Counted from the first letter of the stretch, positions 1 through 9,495 are shown. The stretch is DNA of 64,000 nucleotides from Roseibium sp. MMSF_3412 (GCF_030733265.1 NZ_JASHJI010000001.1:186001-250000), one strand, 5' to 3'. Numbers and translations: made by a program. Notes: generated by a model not told the origin, from the sequence alone.

Positions 1-1
1 C

Positions 2-598
2 CTGACGGATACCGGGTTCGCCAATGCGGTCAACGCGCAACAGATGTATGGCGGTCACGGTTACATCGCCGAGTGGGGCATGGAACAGTTCGTGCGCGAT
101 GCCCGCATCGCCATGATCTACGAGGGTGCCAACGGCATCCAGGCGCTCGACCTCGTCGGCCGCAAGCTTCCGGCCAATGGCGGTCGTGCCGTCATGAGCT
201 TCTTCAACGAAGTGAACACATTCCTGAAGGAAAACAAGGACAACGAAGACCTGGCCGCCTTTACCGGTCCATTGAAAAAAGGCATGGACGACCTTCAGGG
301 GGCAACCATGTGGTTCATGAACAATGCCATGAAAAACCCGGACAATGCCGGTGCAGGCTCCGTCGATTACATGCATCTCTTCGGTTTGGTCGCGCTTGGC
401 TACATGTGGACCAAAATGGCCAAGGCGATCCGGGAACAACTCGGCGGCGATGCAGGCGAGAAAGCCGAGTGGCTGGAAACCAAACTTGCCTTCGGCACGT
501 TTTTCATGGAACGCACGATGCCTGAGACGGCCGCACATCTTGCGCGCATATCCTCCGGTTCCGAGACACTGATGGCGCTTGACGCGGACGCGTTCTGA
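2..598 (+). CDS. Acyl-CoA dehydrogenase, C-terminal part (5' end outside window)
   Basis: About 198 codons of the 3' end are visible; the reading frame is open to the window edge. The segment starts in the last catalytic helices of an acyl-CoA dehydrogenase (MYGGHGYIAEWG, then FVRDARIAMIYEGANGIQ, which lines the FAD/substrate pocket in this family). It continues into an extra C-terminal helical domain of roughly 120 residues, as in the long acyl-CoA dehydrogenases that include DmdC-type 3-methylmercaptopropionyl-CoA dehydrogenases. It would carry out the first alpha,beta-oxidation of an acyl-CoA. GST, thiolase, cupin and FadB/J-type genes follow on the same strand, so it is probably the first step of a beta-oxidation operon. 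The substrate cannot be told from this fragment. Confidence 0.9.
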   Translation: MTDTGFANAVNAQQMYGGHGYIAEWGMEQFVRDARIAMIYEGANGIQALDLVGRKLPANGGRAVMSFFNEVNTFLKENKDNEDLAAFTGPLKKGMDDLQGATMWFMNNAMKNPDNAGAGSVDYMHLFGLVALGYMWTKMAKAIREQLGGDAGEKAEWLETKLAFGTFFMERTMPETAAHLARISSGSETLMALDADAF

Positions 599-692
599 TC
601 CGGTTTTGCCGGACGCAGATTAGGGCGCGCGAATCCGCAATGGCCGGTGTAGGTTCTCCGCCTACGCAACCAGCCAGGGAGACGAAACAGGT

Positions 693-1331
693 ATGGCCGA
701 CTACGTTCTTTATTGCATGGCCCAGTCGGGGCACTCGTACAAAGTGGCACTCATGCTGGCGCTGTGCGGCGCCGACTGGGAGCCGAAATGGGTCGATTTC
801 TTCAATGGCGAGACCCGCTCTGACGAGTTCCGCAATTCCTTGAATGAAATGGGCGAAGTGCCGGTTCTGGTGCATGATGGCAAGACGCTGACCCAATCCG
901 GGACCATTCTGGATTATCTGACGGAAAAATTCGACGCGTATGGCGGGGAGGACAACGACGAGCGCCGCGAAATCCTGCGCTGGACCATCTTCGACAACCA
1001 GAAAATCTCCGGTGTCGCCGGGCCGCTGCGCTTTTTGCGGATCTATGCAAAGACCGGTGAAACGGAAGTCACGAAGTGGCTCGAAGGCAGGTTCAAGAGC
1101 GCGCTCGCGATCCTGGAAAAGCACTTCGCGGCGAACGCCTTTGCAATTGGCGACAAACCGACAACCGCAGACTTTTCCCTGTGTGGCTACCTGTTTGTCC
1201 GCGACGAGATCGGAACGGACTTCACCCCTTACCCGAATGTTGTTGCCTGGCTGGAGCGGATCAAGGCCCTGCCCGGCTGGAAACACCCCTATGACCTGAT
1301 GCCCGGCCATCCGTTGCCGGGCGCCGACTAG
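693..1331 (+). CDS. Glutathione S-transferase family protein
   Basis: This 212-residue protein has the two-domain GST layout. An N-terminal thioredoxin-like half begins MADYVLYCMAQSGHSYKVAL, where the Ser in the SGHS segment sits at the usual glutathione-activating position, and contains the cis-Pro motif GEVPVLVHDG near residue 54 and the SGTILDYL glutathione-binding segment. The C-terminal half is helical (PTTADFSLCGYLF). It lies 94 bp after the acyl-CoA dehydrogenase and 25 bp before the thiolase, which suggests co-transcription with beta-oxidation genes. A GGGAG sequence lies about 14 bases before the ATG. The substrate is unknown; the family conjugates glutathione to electrophiles or acts on peroxides. 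Confidence 0.85.
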   Translation: MADYVLYCMAQSGHSYKVALMLALCGADWEPKWVDFFNGETRSDEFRNSLNEMGEVPVLVHDGKTLTQSGTILDYLTEKFDAYGGEDNDERREILRWTIFDNQKISGVAGPLRFLRIYAKTGETEVTKWLEGRFKSALAILEKHFAANAFAIGDKPTTADFSLCGYLFVRDEIGTDFTPYPNVVAWLERIKALPGWKHPYDLMPGHPLPGAD

Positions 1332-1356
1332 ACACCACCGTCCGAAGGAGGACCAG

Positions 1357-2565
1357 ATGGCTGAAGCCTATATCTTCGATCACGTCAGAACCCCGCGCGG
1401 ACGCGGCAAGAAGGACGGCGCGCTTCACGAAGTCCCGTCCGTACGTCTGGCCGCGACGGCGCTTGAGGCGGTCCGCGACCGCAACGGGCTCGACACGGCC
1501 AGAGTGGATGACGTCGTGCTCGGGTGTGTCGATCCCGTCGGCGAGGCAGGCGGCGACATCGCCCGTGCCGCGGTATTTGCCGCTGGATACGACACATCGG
1601 TCCCCGGGATGCAGATCAACCGCTTTTGCGCATCCGGCCTCGACGCGGTCAACATGGCCTCCGCCCAGGTCATGGCAGGGCAGCACAAACTGGTCATTGC
1701 AGGCGGCGTGGAGAGCATGAGCCGTGTCGGTATCGGCGCTTCGGGCGGCGCGTGGCCGATCGAACCGCAGGTGGCCGTTCCTTCCTATTTCATGCCGCAG
1801 GGCGTCTCCGCGGACCTGATCGCAACCAAATACGGTTTCAGCCGCGACGACTGCGACGGCTATGCAGTTCAGAGCCAGAAACGTGCCGCAAAATCCTGGG
1901 ATGACGGCCGGTTTTCCAAATCGGTGGTACCGGTGAAGGACATCAACGGGATCACCATCCTGGACCGGGACGAACACATGCGGCCGGAGACCGACATGCA
2001 GTCCCTCGCCTCGCTCAATCCTTCCTTTGAGCTGATGGGGGCCATGGGCGGCTTTGACGCCGTCGGCATCCAGGCGCATCCGGAAATCGAGGCGATCAAG
2101 CATGTGCACCATGCAGGCAACTCTTCCGGTATCGTCGACGGCGCCGCAGCGGTTCTGATCGGCTCGAGCACGGCCGGCCGGTCTTCGGGCCTGAAACCAC
2201 GTGCACGCATCAAGGCCTTTGCCAATGTCGGCTCAGAACCCGCCCTGATGCTGACCGGCCCGGTGGATGTCACCGAGAAGCTGCTCAAGAACGCCAAGAT
2301 GGACATGAAGGATCTCGACCTTGTCGAAATCAACGAGGCCTTCGCGTCCGTGGTTCTGCGCTACCAGCAGGCGTTCGACCTCGATCCGGACATCGTCAAC
2401 GTCAATGGCGGTGCGATCGCCATGGGTCACCCGCTTGGCGCGACAGGCGCGATGATCCTGGGGACAGTCCTCGATGAACTGGAGCGCCGCGATCTGAACA
2501 CTGCGCTGGTCACATTGTGCATCGGCGCCGGGATGGGCACTGCGACAATCATCGAGCGTGTCTGA
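1357..2565 (+). CDS. Acetyl-CoA C-acyltransferase (thiolase)
   Basis: The 402-residue product has all thiolase signatures: the nucleophile Cys in [14 protein letters not shown] near residue 90, the NEAFA motif, the catalytic His in [15 protein letters not shown], and the second Cys in [13 protein letters not shown] at the C-terminus. It cleaves 3-ketoacyl-CoA to acetyl-CoA and a shortened acyl-CoA, the last step of beta-oxidation (FadA role). A strong GGAGGA ribosome site precedes the ATG. The cupin gene starts 3 bp after the stop and the FadB/J-type gene follows, so these genes form one operon. A biosynthetic PhaA/AtoB-type role is less likely given the neighbours. Confidence 0.93.
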   Translation: MAEAYIFDHVRTPRGRGKKDGALHEVPSVRLAATALEAVRDRNGLDTARVDDVVLGCVDPVGEAGGDIARAAVFAAGYDTSVPGMQINRFCASGLDAVNMASAQVMAGQHKLVIAGGVESMSRVGIGASGGAWPIEPQVAVPSYFMPQGVSADLIATKYGFSRDDCDGYAVQSQKRAAKSWDDGRFSKSVVPVKDINGITILDRDEHMRPETDMQSLASLNPSFELMGAMGGFDAVGIQAHPEIEAIKHVHHAGNSSGIVDGAAAVLIGSSTAGRSSGLKPRARIKAFANVGSEPALMLTGPVDVTEKLLKNAKMDMKDLDLVEINEAFASVVLRYQQAFDLDPDIVNVNGGAIAMGHPLGATGAMILGTVLDELERRDLNTALVTLCIGAGMGTATIIERV

Positions 2566-2568
2566 GCC

Positions 2569-2967
2569 ATGATCAGCAATATCGAAAGGGAATTCGAGGC
2601 CATTGCAGACACCTGGTCGCCGCGCGTCGTCGCCGATGTGAACGGTCAGTGCGTGAAGCTGGCAAAGCTGAAAGGCGAGTTCGTCTGGCACGACCATGCG
2701 GATGAGGACGAACTGTTCTTCGTGGTCAAGGGCGAACTGACGATCCGGTACCGCGATCGGGAAGACGCCGTTCTGAGCGCCGGAGACCTGCACGTCGTGC
2801 CCAAGGGCGTCCAGCACAATCCGATCGCGCAGGACGAGTGCTGGGTGATGCTTTTCGAACCCGCAGAAACCAAACACACAGGCGATGTCATCGTCGAAGG
2901 CACCAAGTCGGCCGCGCAGCAGCGCGCCCATCTGCAAACCGAGACCCTGCAGTCGAACGATGCCTGA
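2569..2967 (+). CDS. Cupin-domain protein
   Basis: This 132-residue protein has a single small beta-barrel cupin: the first motif is [17 protein letters not shown] (His, His, Glu metal ligands) and the second is [14 protein letters not shown]. Such one-domain cupins bind a metal and may act as isomerases, dioxygenases or sensors; the family name does not fix a function. The ATG comes 3 bp after the thiolase stop and the next gene begins 17 bp downstream, so it is translationally embedded in the fatty-acid operon. A role on CoA thioester or aldehyde by-products is only a guess. Confidence 0.85.
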   Translation: MISNIEREFEAIADTWSPRVVADVNGQCVKLAKLKGEFVWHDHADEDELFFVVKGELTIRYRDREDAVLSAGDLHVVPKGVQHNPIAQDECWVMLFEPAETKHTGDVIVEGTKSAAQQRAHLQTETLQSNDA

Positions 2968-2984
2968 CCGGAGGAGGTATTCCC

Positions 2985-5195
2985 ATGAGCTACAAGAACT
3001 TCACAGTCGAAACCGACGCTGACGGCATTGCCGTGATCACCTGGGACATGCCTGAAAAGTCCCTGAACGTCATTGATCTGACAGTCATGGATGAACTTGA
3101 CGCGATCATCGACCGTGTCGCTGAGGACGAGGCCATCACCGGTGCCGTGATCCACTCCGGAAAGGCGGCGTTTTCCGGCGGCGCAGACCTGACCATGATG
3201 GAAGGCCTCCTGAAGGACTTCCACGTCAAGCGGGGGGCCGACCCGGAAGGTGCGGCCAAGCTGCTCTACGAAGGCTCCCGGCGTCTGACGCTCATCTACC
3301 GCAAACTGGAAACATGCGGAAAACCGTTTGTCGCCGCCGTCGCCGGCACCTGCATGGGTGGCGGCACGGAGCTGGCGCTCGCCTGTCACGCCCGCGTTGC
3401 CGACGAGGGCCTGAAAATGGGTCTTCCGGAAGTCAAGGTCGGGCTCTTTCCGGGAGCAGGCGGCACGCAACGCGTCATGCGCATGACCGACGGCCAGCAA
3501 GGCATGCAGTTCCTGCTGCAGGGACGGACCTTGCGGGCCCCCCAGGCCCTGCAGATGAAGCTGATCAACGAGGTCACAGGCACGAAGAAACTGGTCGGGG
3601 CGGCGAAGAAGCTGCTGAAAGGCGGCGTTGATCCGGTCAAGGACTGGGACAAGAAGGGCTTCAAGTTGCCGAACGGCAAGGTCTATTCTCCTGCCGGTTT
3701 CCAGTTCTGGCCTGCAGCGAATGCGATCTACCGCCGCGAGACCTACGACAATTATCCCGGCGCGCGCTATCTCCTGAGCGCTGTCGTGGAAGGCCTGCAA
3801 CTGCCGATGGATCTCGCGCTCCAGGTGGAGAGCCGGTATTTTGCGAAAGTTCTGCAGACCCCGGAAGCGGCCAACATGATCCGCTCCTTGTTCGTTTCCA
3901 TGCAGGAGCTGAACAAGCTTGCCCGCCGCCCGGCCGACCAGAGGCCGAACAAGATCAGGAAAGTCGGCATCCTCGGAGCCGGTTTCATGGGTGCCGGTAT
4001 CGCCTACGTCTCCGCGAATGCAGGCATCGACGTCGTTCTGATCGACCGCGACCAGGAAGCCGCGGACAAGGGCAAGGCCCACTCGGACGAGTTGATGAGC
4101 AAGGCCATCAAGCGCGGACGGGCGAGCGCAGAGCAGAAGGACAAGCTGCTCGCGCGGATCACGCCGACCACGGACTATGAGGCACTTGCCGATTGCGATC
4201 TTGTCATAGAAGCCGTGTTCGAGGACCGCGACATCAAGCGCACGGTCACGCAGGCTGCCGAAGCTGTCATGAAGTCGCGCGCCATTTTCGCCTCCAACAC
4301 CTCGACGCTTCCGATCACCTCCCTCGCGCAGGCCTCCAAGCGGCCCAAGAACTTCATCGGGATCCACTTCTTTTCACCCGTGGACAAGATGATGCTTGTG
4401 GAGGTGATCCTCGGCAAACGCACGTCAGACCGGGCGCTTGCCATGGCGCTCGACTATATCAAGGCCATCAAGAAAACACCCATCGTCGTCAATGACAGCC
4501 GCGGTTTCTACACCTCCCGCGTTGTCATGACCTATATCCGCGAAGGGTTGATGATGCTCGGTGACGGCGTTCCTGCCGCGATGATCGAGAATGCCGGAAA
4601 AATGGCGGGCATGCCGGTTGGACCGCTTTCCCTGGGAGACGAGGTCGCGCTTGACCTTGCGTGGAAAATCGTCTCCGCAACGCGCAAGGACCTTGGCGTG
4701 AAATATGTCGAGGGACCTCTCGACAACATTCTTGAAGACATGGTCGTCAAGAGAGAGCGTTTCGGCCGCAAAAACGCGAAGGGCTTCTATGACTACAAAG
4801 GCAAGGACAAGAAGCTCTGGCCCGGCCTGACGGACGTCACAGGCCAACCCAAACCGGCGGCCGCCTTCAACATTGAAGAACTCAAACAACGCCTCCTGGT
4901 GATGCAGGCTCTCGAAACGGCACGTATTTTCGAGGAAAAATGCCTGGCTGACGTTCGCGAAGCCGATGTCGGGTCCATTCTGGGTTTCGGCTTTGCGCCC
5001 TACACGGGCGGGACGCTCAGCTATATCGACATGATGGGAACAGCGGCCTTTGTCGACATCTGCAAGAAGTTTACCCGCAAATGGGGGCCCAGGTTCAAGC
5101 CCAACAAGCTGTTGCGCGACATGGCCAAGGAAAACGAGACGTTCTACGGAAAGTTTCCGCCAAAAGCTGATGATTCCACCCGGGAGGCCGCATAA
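2985..5195 (+). CDS. Fatty-acid oxidation multifunctional enzyme (enoyl-CoA hydratase / 3-hydroxyacyl-CoA dehydrogenase)
   Basis: The 736-residue protein fuses an enoyl-CoA hydratase (AFSGGADLTMMEG oxyanion hole; GGGTELALACHARVA and GLPEVKVGLFPGAGGTQR with the two catalytic Glu) to an NAD-binding 3-hydroxyacyl-CoA dehydrogenase. The Rossmann motif GILGAGFMGAGIAYVSA is near residue 328, followed by SNTSTLPIT and the catalytic His of GIHFFSPVDKMMLVEVI. It hydrates and then oxidises enoyl-CoA (FadB/FadJ role). The open frame extends upstream to 2838, but the ATG at 2985 is chosen because GGAGGAGG lies 6-14 bases before it and the longer start overlaps the cupin gene by 130 bases. It is the last gene of the operon; a perfect hairpin follows. 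Confidence 0.93.
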   Translation: MSYKNFTVETDADGIAVITWDMPEKSLNVIDLTVMDELDAIIDRVAEDEAITGAVIHSGKAAFSGGADLTMMEGLLKDFHVKRGADPEGAAKLLYEGSRRLTLIYRKLETCGKPFVAAVAGTCMGGGTELALACHARVADEGLKMGLPEVKVGLFPGAGGTQRVMRMTDGQQGMQFLLQGRTLRAPQALQMKLINEVTGTKKLVGAAKKLLKGGVDPVKDWDKKGFKLPNGKVYSPAGFQFWPAANAIYRRETYDNYPGARYLLSAVVEGLQLPMDLALQVESRYFAKVLQTPEAANMIRSLFVSMQELNKLARRPADQRPNKIRKVGILGAGFMGAGIAYVSANAGIDVVLIDRDQEAADKGKAHSDELMSKAIKRGRASAEQKDKLLARITPTTDYEALADCDLVIEAVFEDRDIKRTVTQAAEAVMKSRAIFASNTSTLPITSLAQASKRPKNFIGIHFFSPVDKMMLVEVILGKRTSDRALAMALDYIKAIKKTPIVVNDSRGFYTSRVVMTYIREGLMMLGDGVPAAMIENAGKMAGMPVGPLSLGDEVALDLAWKIVSATRKDLGVKYVEGPLDNILEDMVVKRERFGRKNAKGFYDYKGKDKKLWPGLTDVTGQPKPAAAFNIEELKQRLLVMQALETARIFEEKCLADVREADVGSILGFGFAPYTGGTLSYIDMMGTAAFVDICKKFTRKWGPRFKPNKLLRDMAKENETFYGKFPPKADDSTREAA

Positions 5196-5202
5196 CACTT
5201 TT

Positions 5203-5229
5203 GAACCATCTCACTCGTTGAGATGGTTC
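5203..5229 (+). terminator. Hairpin ending the beta-oxidation operon
   Basis: An 11-bp perfect stem (GAACCATCTCA / TGAGATGGTTC) with a 5-base loop lies 8 bp after the fadB/J-type stop and is followed by GTTTC. The U-tract is short, so termination strength is uncertain. It overlaps the first possible ATG (5223) of the downstream regulator, which argues for that gene's later start. Confidence 0.6.
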
Positions 5230-5333
5230 GTTTCATCTGGAAAGACGCACGAATTGCGTGCCGAATCTTGATCCTTGGGGCTCAGTCATGCACAGTCCCT
5301 CTTGAAGTGTGCACGAATTGGCCGGAGACAGGA

Positions 5334-6467
5334 ATGCCGCTTGAAGGCGAATGGGCACGCGCAGACGTGTTCCGGGTCTTGCGAGACATAAGTTCAAACT
5401 GCGATTTGAACTGGCCGCAAGTCGCGGAACGCTATGGCTTTGATCTGGCGAGCATCGACGATCCACTGGGCGTGGTTCCGATTCCTGCCTGGCATGGCGT
5501 TTTCGAAGAGGTTGCCAAAACCCTCGACAACGATGGTGCCATGTTCGACCTCTTCAACAATGTCGACATCGGCAGCTTCCACCTCTTCGACTACCTGTTC
5601 TCCTGTGCCCCGACGCTCAGGGATGCCTGTCAGGCATGGGTCAAGTTCATTCCGATCAGGACGAACGCCTACCGCCTGGTCTTTGAGGAGGATGACACGG
5701 GCGGATATGTCGAGTGGCCTATCCTGGAAGGGCGCGGCGAATGGCGGCAGAACATGTTCGCCAGGATCGGATGGGCCACCCAGATGCTGGAACGGGCGCT
5801 GGAGCAACAGGTTCCGCCGGTCCTGATCGAATTGGCCACCTCGCCTCCAAGGAAAAAATCAGCTTTCCAGAAAAAGTACCAGGGCCGGCTCAAGTTCGGC
5901 GCTTCGCACAATCGCATTTTCATACCGAAGGCGCTGCTGAACAGGCCGCTTCGCCAGAGCGACAACCACCTTTACCAGATCATACTTAAGTCGGCAGTGG
6001 AGGAACTGGACAGTTTCGGTCAACTGGAATCGCCGCTGACAAGGATCGCCAATGAAGTCGCCTCCAACCTCGCACACGGTGCCTGTACCCTGCCGCATAT
6101 TTCGGCAAAACTGGGCATGTCGCAGCGCGCGGTGCAAAGGCTCCTTGAACGCGAGGGCACGAGTTTTCGCAAGCTGAGCGAAGAAATCCGGCGGTCTGCC
6201 GCGGACAGGTATCTGCGCGGCACGGACCTTCCCATGAAGGAAATTGCCTATCTCATCGGCTTTTCGGAGCTCAGCACCTTCTCCAGGGCCGTCAAGTCGT
6301 GGTTCGGCATGTCGCCACGCAAATACAGGGAAGGGTCGCACCGGCACACGGCCTCCGGCGCGAATGCGCGCAAGAAACCGGACTCCATCCGCGTGATGAA
6401 CGGTCCGCATCCTGCCGCGCGCCGGAAGAAACCGATCGCCCGAAAGTCACGGGTGCGGGCAGACTGA
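5334..6467 (+). CDS. AraC-family transcriptional regulator (OruR/ArgR-like)
   Basis: The protein is 377 residues from the chosen start. The N-terminal ~200 residues resemble the arabinose-binding-like domain of the OruR group (PF12625 type). The C-terminal ~100 residues carry two helix-turn-helix motifs: LPHISAKLGMSQRAVQRLLE and MKEIAYLIGFSELSTFSRAV, ending in the typical WFGMSPRKYR. The frame is open back to 5223, but that ATG lies inside the upstream terminator hairpin; GGAG seven to ten bases before the ATG at 5334 supports the later start. It follows the fatty-acid operon and may regulate it in response to an acyl compound, which is inference. The last ~40 residues are Arg/Lys-rich and probably disordered. 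Confidence 0.85.
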   Translation: MPLEGEWARADVFRVLRDISSNCDLNWPQVAERYGFDLASIDDPLGVVPIPAWHGVFEEVAKTLDNDGAMFDLFNNVDIGSFHLFDYLFSCAPTLRDACQAWVKFIPIRTNAYRLVFEEDDTGGYVEWPILEGRGEWRQNMFARIGWATQMLERALEQQVPPVLIELATSPPRKKSAFQKKYQGRLKFGASHNRIFIPKALLNRPLRQSDNHLYQIILKSAVEELDSFGQLESPLTRIANEVASNLAHGACTLPHISAKLGMSQRAVQRLLEREGTSFRKLSEEIRRSAADRYLRGTDLPMKEIAYLIGFSELSTFSRAVKSWFGMSPRKYREGSHRHTASGANARKKPDSIRVMNGPHPAARRKKPIARKSRVRAD

Positions 6468-6733
6468 CCACATGCAAGCCGGCTTCAGACGAAGCCAACA
6501 ATCAATATTCACCTTGAAGAATTCCGGCACGGTGGCGATTACGGGCTGAACCACCGCCGCGCCTGAGATAAATCCGAGGTCCTCTCAGCATCCGTCACTC
6601 CACACAGATGCAGCGACTCTTTTGAGAAGCGACCCCCTCAAGCTGCAAGAGGGTCCCCTCCGGTCACGGACCAGCCTGCAGCGTGCTTTTTTATCGTCGA
6701 CCGGGGGGTTCCGGTTCGGCGTTTCTTTCACCA

Positions 6734-6804
6734 CAGGTAGAGGGTATTTCTGCCTTTTTGGGAAGTGGGCATTCCAGCTCCGGCAGACTTTTTTACCCTA
6801 CCTG
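6734..6804. ncRNA. Nested inverted repeat, possible structured RNA
   Basis: The 542-bp gap 6468-7009 has no convincing gene. Within it, three nested inverted pairs share one centre: CAGGTAG-AG-GGTA with TACCCTACCTG, CTGCC with GGCAG, and GGAA with TTCC. Together they form a long imperfect hairpin of about 70 nt. I cannot match it to a known RNA family. A short open frame (6622-6837, + strand) covers it but has no ribosome site and no recognisable content. Confidence 0.3.
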
Positions 6805-7009
6805 ATAAGTACGCCACCTAAATTTGGTTGTCATTAACATGAGATCACCAGGATTTGGCTATTCGCGACATTTTGCATACGAATTCAGTAAATCCGACAA
6901 GGTTCTGATATTACGTAACAAACTGGTGCATTCAGAGGGTGCGTTGTATTTGCTGCCAATTGACCCTAACTATCATGCACAATGACAGACACCACCTCCG
7001 GAGGAATGC

Positions 7010-7285
7010 ATGTCCGATAGCGGCCTGAGCCGATTTCTTGGCGGATCCCCCGCCCAGGTTCTCCTGCGACTTGTGTTTCTGTCATTCGTCGTCGGTATCA
7101 TCCTTTCTGCGCTGAACCTCAACCCGATTGACCTCGTTCACATGGCCGTCAATTTCGTCGAACGGCTCTGGGATATGGGTTTTCATGCCATCGGCAGGCT
7201 TGGCAATTATCTCGTCGTGGGCGCGATCGTGGTCATTCCGATCTGGCTCGTCATGCGCCTTCTGGCGATGGGCAAGTCCCGGTAG
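7010..7285 (+). CDS. Small inner-membrane protein (DUF6460-like)
   Basis: This 91-residue protein has two hydrophobic segments (about residues 14-35, VLLRLVFLSFVVGIILSAL, and 62-85, NYLVVGAIVVIPIWLVMRLL) separated by a short amphipathic stretch. The start motif SGLSRFLGGSPAQVLLRL resembles the alphaproteobacterial DUF6460 family; that assignment is from memory of the pattern. A textbook ribosome site (CCGGAGGAATGC) precedes the ATG. Its 3' end overlaps the convergent deacetylase gene by 35 bp. The function is unknown. Confidence 0.75.
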   Translation: MSDSGLSRFLGGSPAQVLLRLVFLSFVVGIILSALNLNPIDLVHMAVNFVERLWDMGFHAIGRLGNYLVVGAIVVIPIWLVMRLLAMGKSR

Positions 7286-8198
7286 GATTCTTTCCGATCA
7301 ACACGCTCCTGGCGGTCCTGTGAAGGATCAGGTGCCGATCGGCCAGTTCGTCGATGTCGGTCGAATAGCCCCCGCCCAGGACACCTGCAAGCGGAAGCCC
7401 CGCCTGCCGGACCGCTTCGATGACGTATCTGTCCCGCCTTTCCAGCCCCTGGCGTGACATGTGCAGGCGGCCCAGACGGTCGTTCTGGTACGGGTCGACG
7501 CCCGCATTGTAGATGACGATGTCCCATTGATCGCGCGTGATCAGGGACGGCAAGACCTCTTCCAGGGCCAGCAGATAGGCCTCGTCCCCGGTCGCGTCGG
7601 GCAAACCGATATCGAGACTGGAAGGAACCTTGCGAACCGGGTAGTTTTTCTGGGAATGCATTGAAAACGTGAAAACATCGGGATCACCCTTGAATATATC
7701 CGCGGTTCCGTCGCCCTGATGCACGTCCAGATCGATCACCAGCGCCTTGCGAATGGCTCCGTCCGCCTGGAGCACGCGCAGTGCCACTGCAACGTCGTTG
7801 AAGACACAGAACCCTGCCCCGTGCAGCCGACGGGCGTGATGGCTTCCACCCGCCGTGTTGCAGGCAATCCCATGTTCAAGCGCGAGGTAGCCGGCAAGCA
7901 CCGTGCCCCCCGTTGCGCATCTGGCGCGCAGCGCGATGTCATCGCGCATGGGAAAACCGATTTCCCTTGCGACCTTCTCCGGCACCTTGCCATTGAAGAC
8001 CTGATCCACATAGGCCGGATCGTGCGCGAGTGCGACCCATTCGAACGGTGCGGGCCGGGGACGGTAGAAAGATCCGCCATCGAGCAGATTTTCCTTTCGG
8101 ATCAAGTCGGCAACAGCACGGAACTTGTCCATCGGGAATCTGTGATTTGCAGGAAGATCGGCGCAGTAGGCCGGGTGATGGACGATCGGCAAGGGCAT
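7251..8198 (-). CDS. Histone deacetylase-family amidohydrolase
   Basis: The 315-residue product has the arginase/deacetylase fold signatures: the tandem His of AGGSHHARRLHGAGFCVFND, the metal-binding DLDVHQGDGTA, SMHSQKNYP, NAGVDPYQNDRLG and LGGGYS. Bacterial members remove acetyl groups from small molecules or acetyl-lysine using Zn2+. It resembles the short class IV-like group rather than acetylpolyamine amidohydrolases. The frame opens at a GTG at 8207, but the ATG at 8198 gives the usual family start (MPLPIVHHPAYCADLP); neither has a clear ribosome site. It overlaps the end of the convergent membrane-protein gene. Confidence 0.87.
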   Translation of the reverse strand: MPLPIVHHPAYCADLPANHRFPMDKFRAVADLIRKENLLDGGSFYRPRPAPFEWVALAHDPAYVDQVFNGKVPEKVAREIGFPMRDDIALRARCATGGTVLAGYLALEHGIACNTAGGSHHARRLHGAGFCVFNDVAVALRVLQADGAIRKALVIDLDVHQGDGTADIFKGDPDVFTFSMHSQKNYPVRKVPSSLDIGLPDATGDEAYLLALEEVLPSLITRDQWDIVIYNAGVDPYQNDRLGRLHMSRQGLERRDRYVIEAVRQAGLPLAGVLGGGYSTDIDELADRHLILHRTARSVLIGKNPTGTCPSPEGA

Positions 8199-8277
8199 TT
8201 TCAGCACTATAGCGCGGCGACCGGCGCTTGCCAGTACCGGCGCATGCCGCCGGAAATCGTTTCCGGCGGCAATTCAA

Positions 8278-9015
8278 TCAGGCGCTGACCGCTGACAAGC
8301 GCGCGGAACTGCGAAGCTTCATGATCGAGAACACATGCGCGGCAAGGAAGATCGGGACAAAGAACGCAGGAAACAGGACCAACGGGAAATTGTTGATGAT
8401 ATTCGGGTTCTCTATCGCCATGACATGCAGGAACCCCACGGACGTCATGAGCCCTGTCAGAACCGCGACTGCGAAGTCCAAGAGGCCGATGATGTTTGCC
8501 CGCCAGACCAGCGCCGTCGCATTGTCCTGGCCGGCCTCCAGCGCCCTGTAGGCCTGCCAGCCGGCAATCCCCGCCCAGATGTCGCCGACACCTGCAGGCA
8601 GTGCAAATTGCCAGGGAATGTCACCAACAGCCCAACCGACCAGAAAGATGACGCCCATCACGCGAGGGGCCTGAAAGACAATAATTTCGCGCTGATCAGC
8701 GCCTGCAAGGAGTTTCCTGCCCGCAGCGGTCGCCAGCGCAAACAGGACCAGAACGGCCGTTCCGCCAAACAGAAAAAACAGGATGTAGGGAACACCGGTT
8801 ACCGTTTCCGGCGGCATGAGGATGCCAAGCTCGCCAAGGCGCGCCGCGAGGGCGTACCAGAGCCCGAAAAGAAGACCGAGTGCCGCCATCGCAACCACGG
8901 TCGAGGTCCGGGTCAGACCGGCGCGATGCGCTGCTACCGCCACAGCAGTCACGGCAAGAACCGGAAGCAGTGTCGCAAAGGCACGGACATAAAACTCAAG
9001 GAACGTTGAAAACAT
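8278..9015 (-). CDS. Multi-pass membrane protein of unknown function
   Basis: This 245-residue protein is strongly hydrophobic with about seven predicted transmembrane segments (for example LPVLAVTAVAVAAH, VPYILFFLFGGTAVLVLFAL, VMGVIFLVGWAVGDIPWQ, FPLVLFPAFFVPIFLAAHVF). I do not recognise a named family. It is divergent from the HxlR regulator at 9103 with an 87-bp shared AT-rich promoter gap, so it is the obvious candidate target of that regulator. It is probably a single-gene unit; the deacetylase gene lies about 80 bp downstream. Confidence 0.75.
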   Translation of the reverse strand: MFSTFLEFYVRAFATLLPVLAVTAVAVAAHRAGLTRTSTVVAMAALGLLFGLWYALAARLGELGILMPPETVTGVPYILFFLFGGTAVLVLFALATAAGRKLLAGADQREIIVFQAPRVMGVIFLVGWAVGDIPWQFALPAGVGDIWAGIAGWQAYRALEAGQDNATALVWRANIIGLLDFAVAVLTGLMTSVGFLHVMAIENPNIINNFPLVLFPAFFVPIFLAAHVFSIMKLRSSARLSAVSA

Positions 9016-9102
9016 GCAGCATCTCCTTACTTCAATTTAGATAATGACTACATAAATTGTATTCGCTTCACAAATTGCAAGTAGCTGCCTACATTTCCCG
9101 TC

Positions 9103-9444
9103 ATGAAAAACATTTCTCGCGCCAACTGCCCGATCCGGCGGGCAACCGACATTCTGACGGACCAATGGTCGTTTCTGATCCTTCGGGAGTTCTTTCTGGA
9201 AGGCGAGACGCGCCGTTTCAAGGATCTGCAGAATGAGCTTGGCCTGCCCCCGAACACGCTTTCCAACCGGCTGAAACATCTTGAGAATGCAGGCGTGCTG
9301 GAGCGCAAGCTTTATTCAAGTCATCCGCCGAGAGCCGAATATGTGCTGACCGAAATGGGCCGCCGGTTCGGACCGGTTCTGGAGGCAATGATCGACTGGG
9401 GCACGCTCTACCCGGACCGGGGCAGCACCAACAAAAGCGATTGA
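9103..9444 (+). CDS. HxlR-family transcriptional regulator
   Basis: The 113-residue protein has the HxlR winged helix: CPIRRATDILTDQWSFLILRE with the early Cys conserved in this family, then FKDLQNELGLPPNTLSNRLKHLENAGVLER and the wing AEYVLTEMGRRFGPVLEAMIDWG. HxlR proteins often sense thiol-reactive electrophiles through the N-terminal Cys. It is divergent from a membrane-protein gene and lies 51 bp before a MATE exporter on the same strand, so it may control one or both. Confidence 0.88.
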   Translation: MKNISRANCPIRRATDILTDQWSFLILREFFLEGETRRFKDLQNELGLPPNTLSNRLKHLENAGVLERKLYSSHPPRAEYVLTEMGRRFGPVLEAMIDWGTLYPDRGSTNKSD

Positions 9445-9495
9445 CGAACGGGCCTTCTGCGGACAGAAAGGCGCAGACTTCAATCCGGGTTTTTC

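Noticed and set aside
2646-4367. Minus-strand frame of 573 codons
   Set aside because: Opposite the cupin and fadB/J-type genes; no domain or ribosome site.
6622-6837. Plus-strand frame of 71 codons in the gap before the small membrane protein
   Set aside because: No ribosome site, no recognisable content, and it overlaps the nested hairpin.
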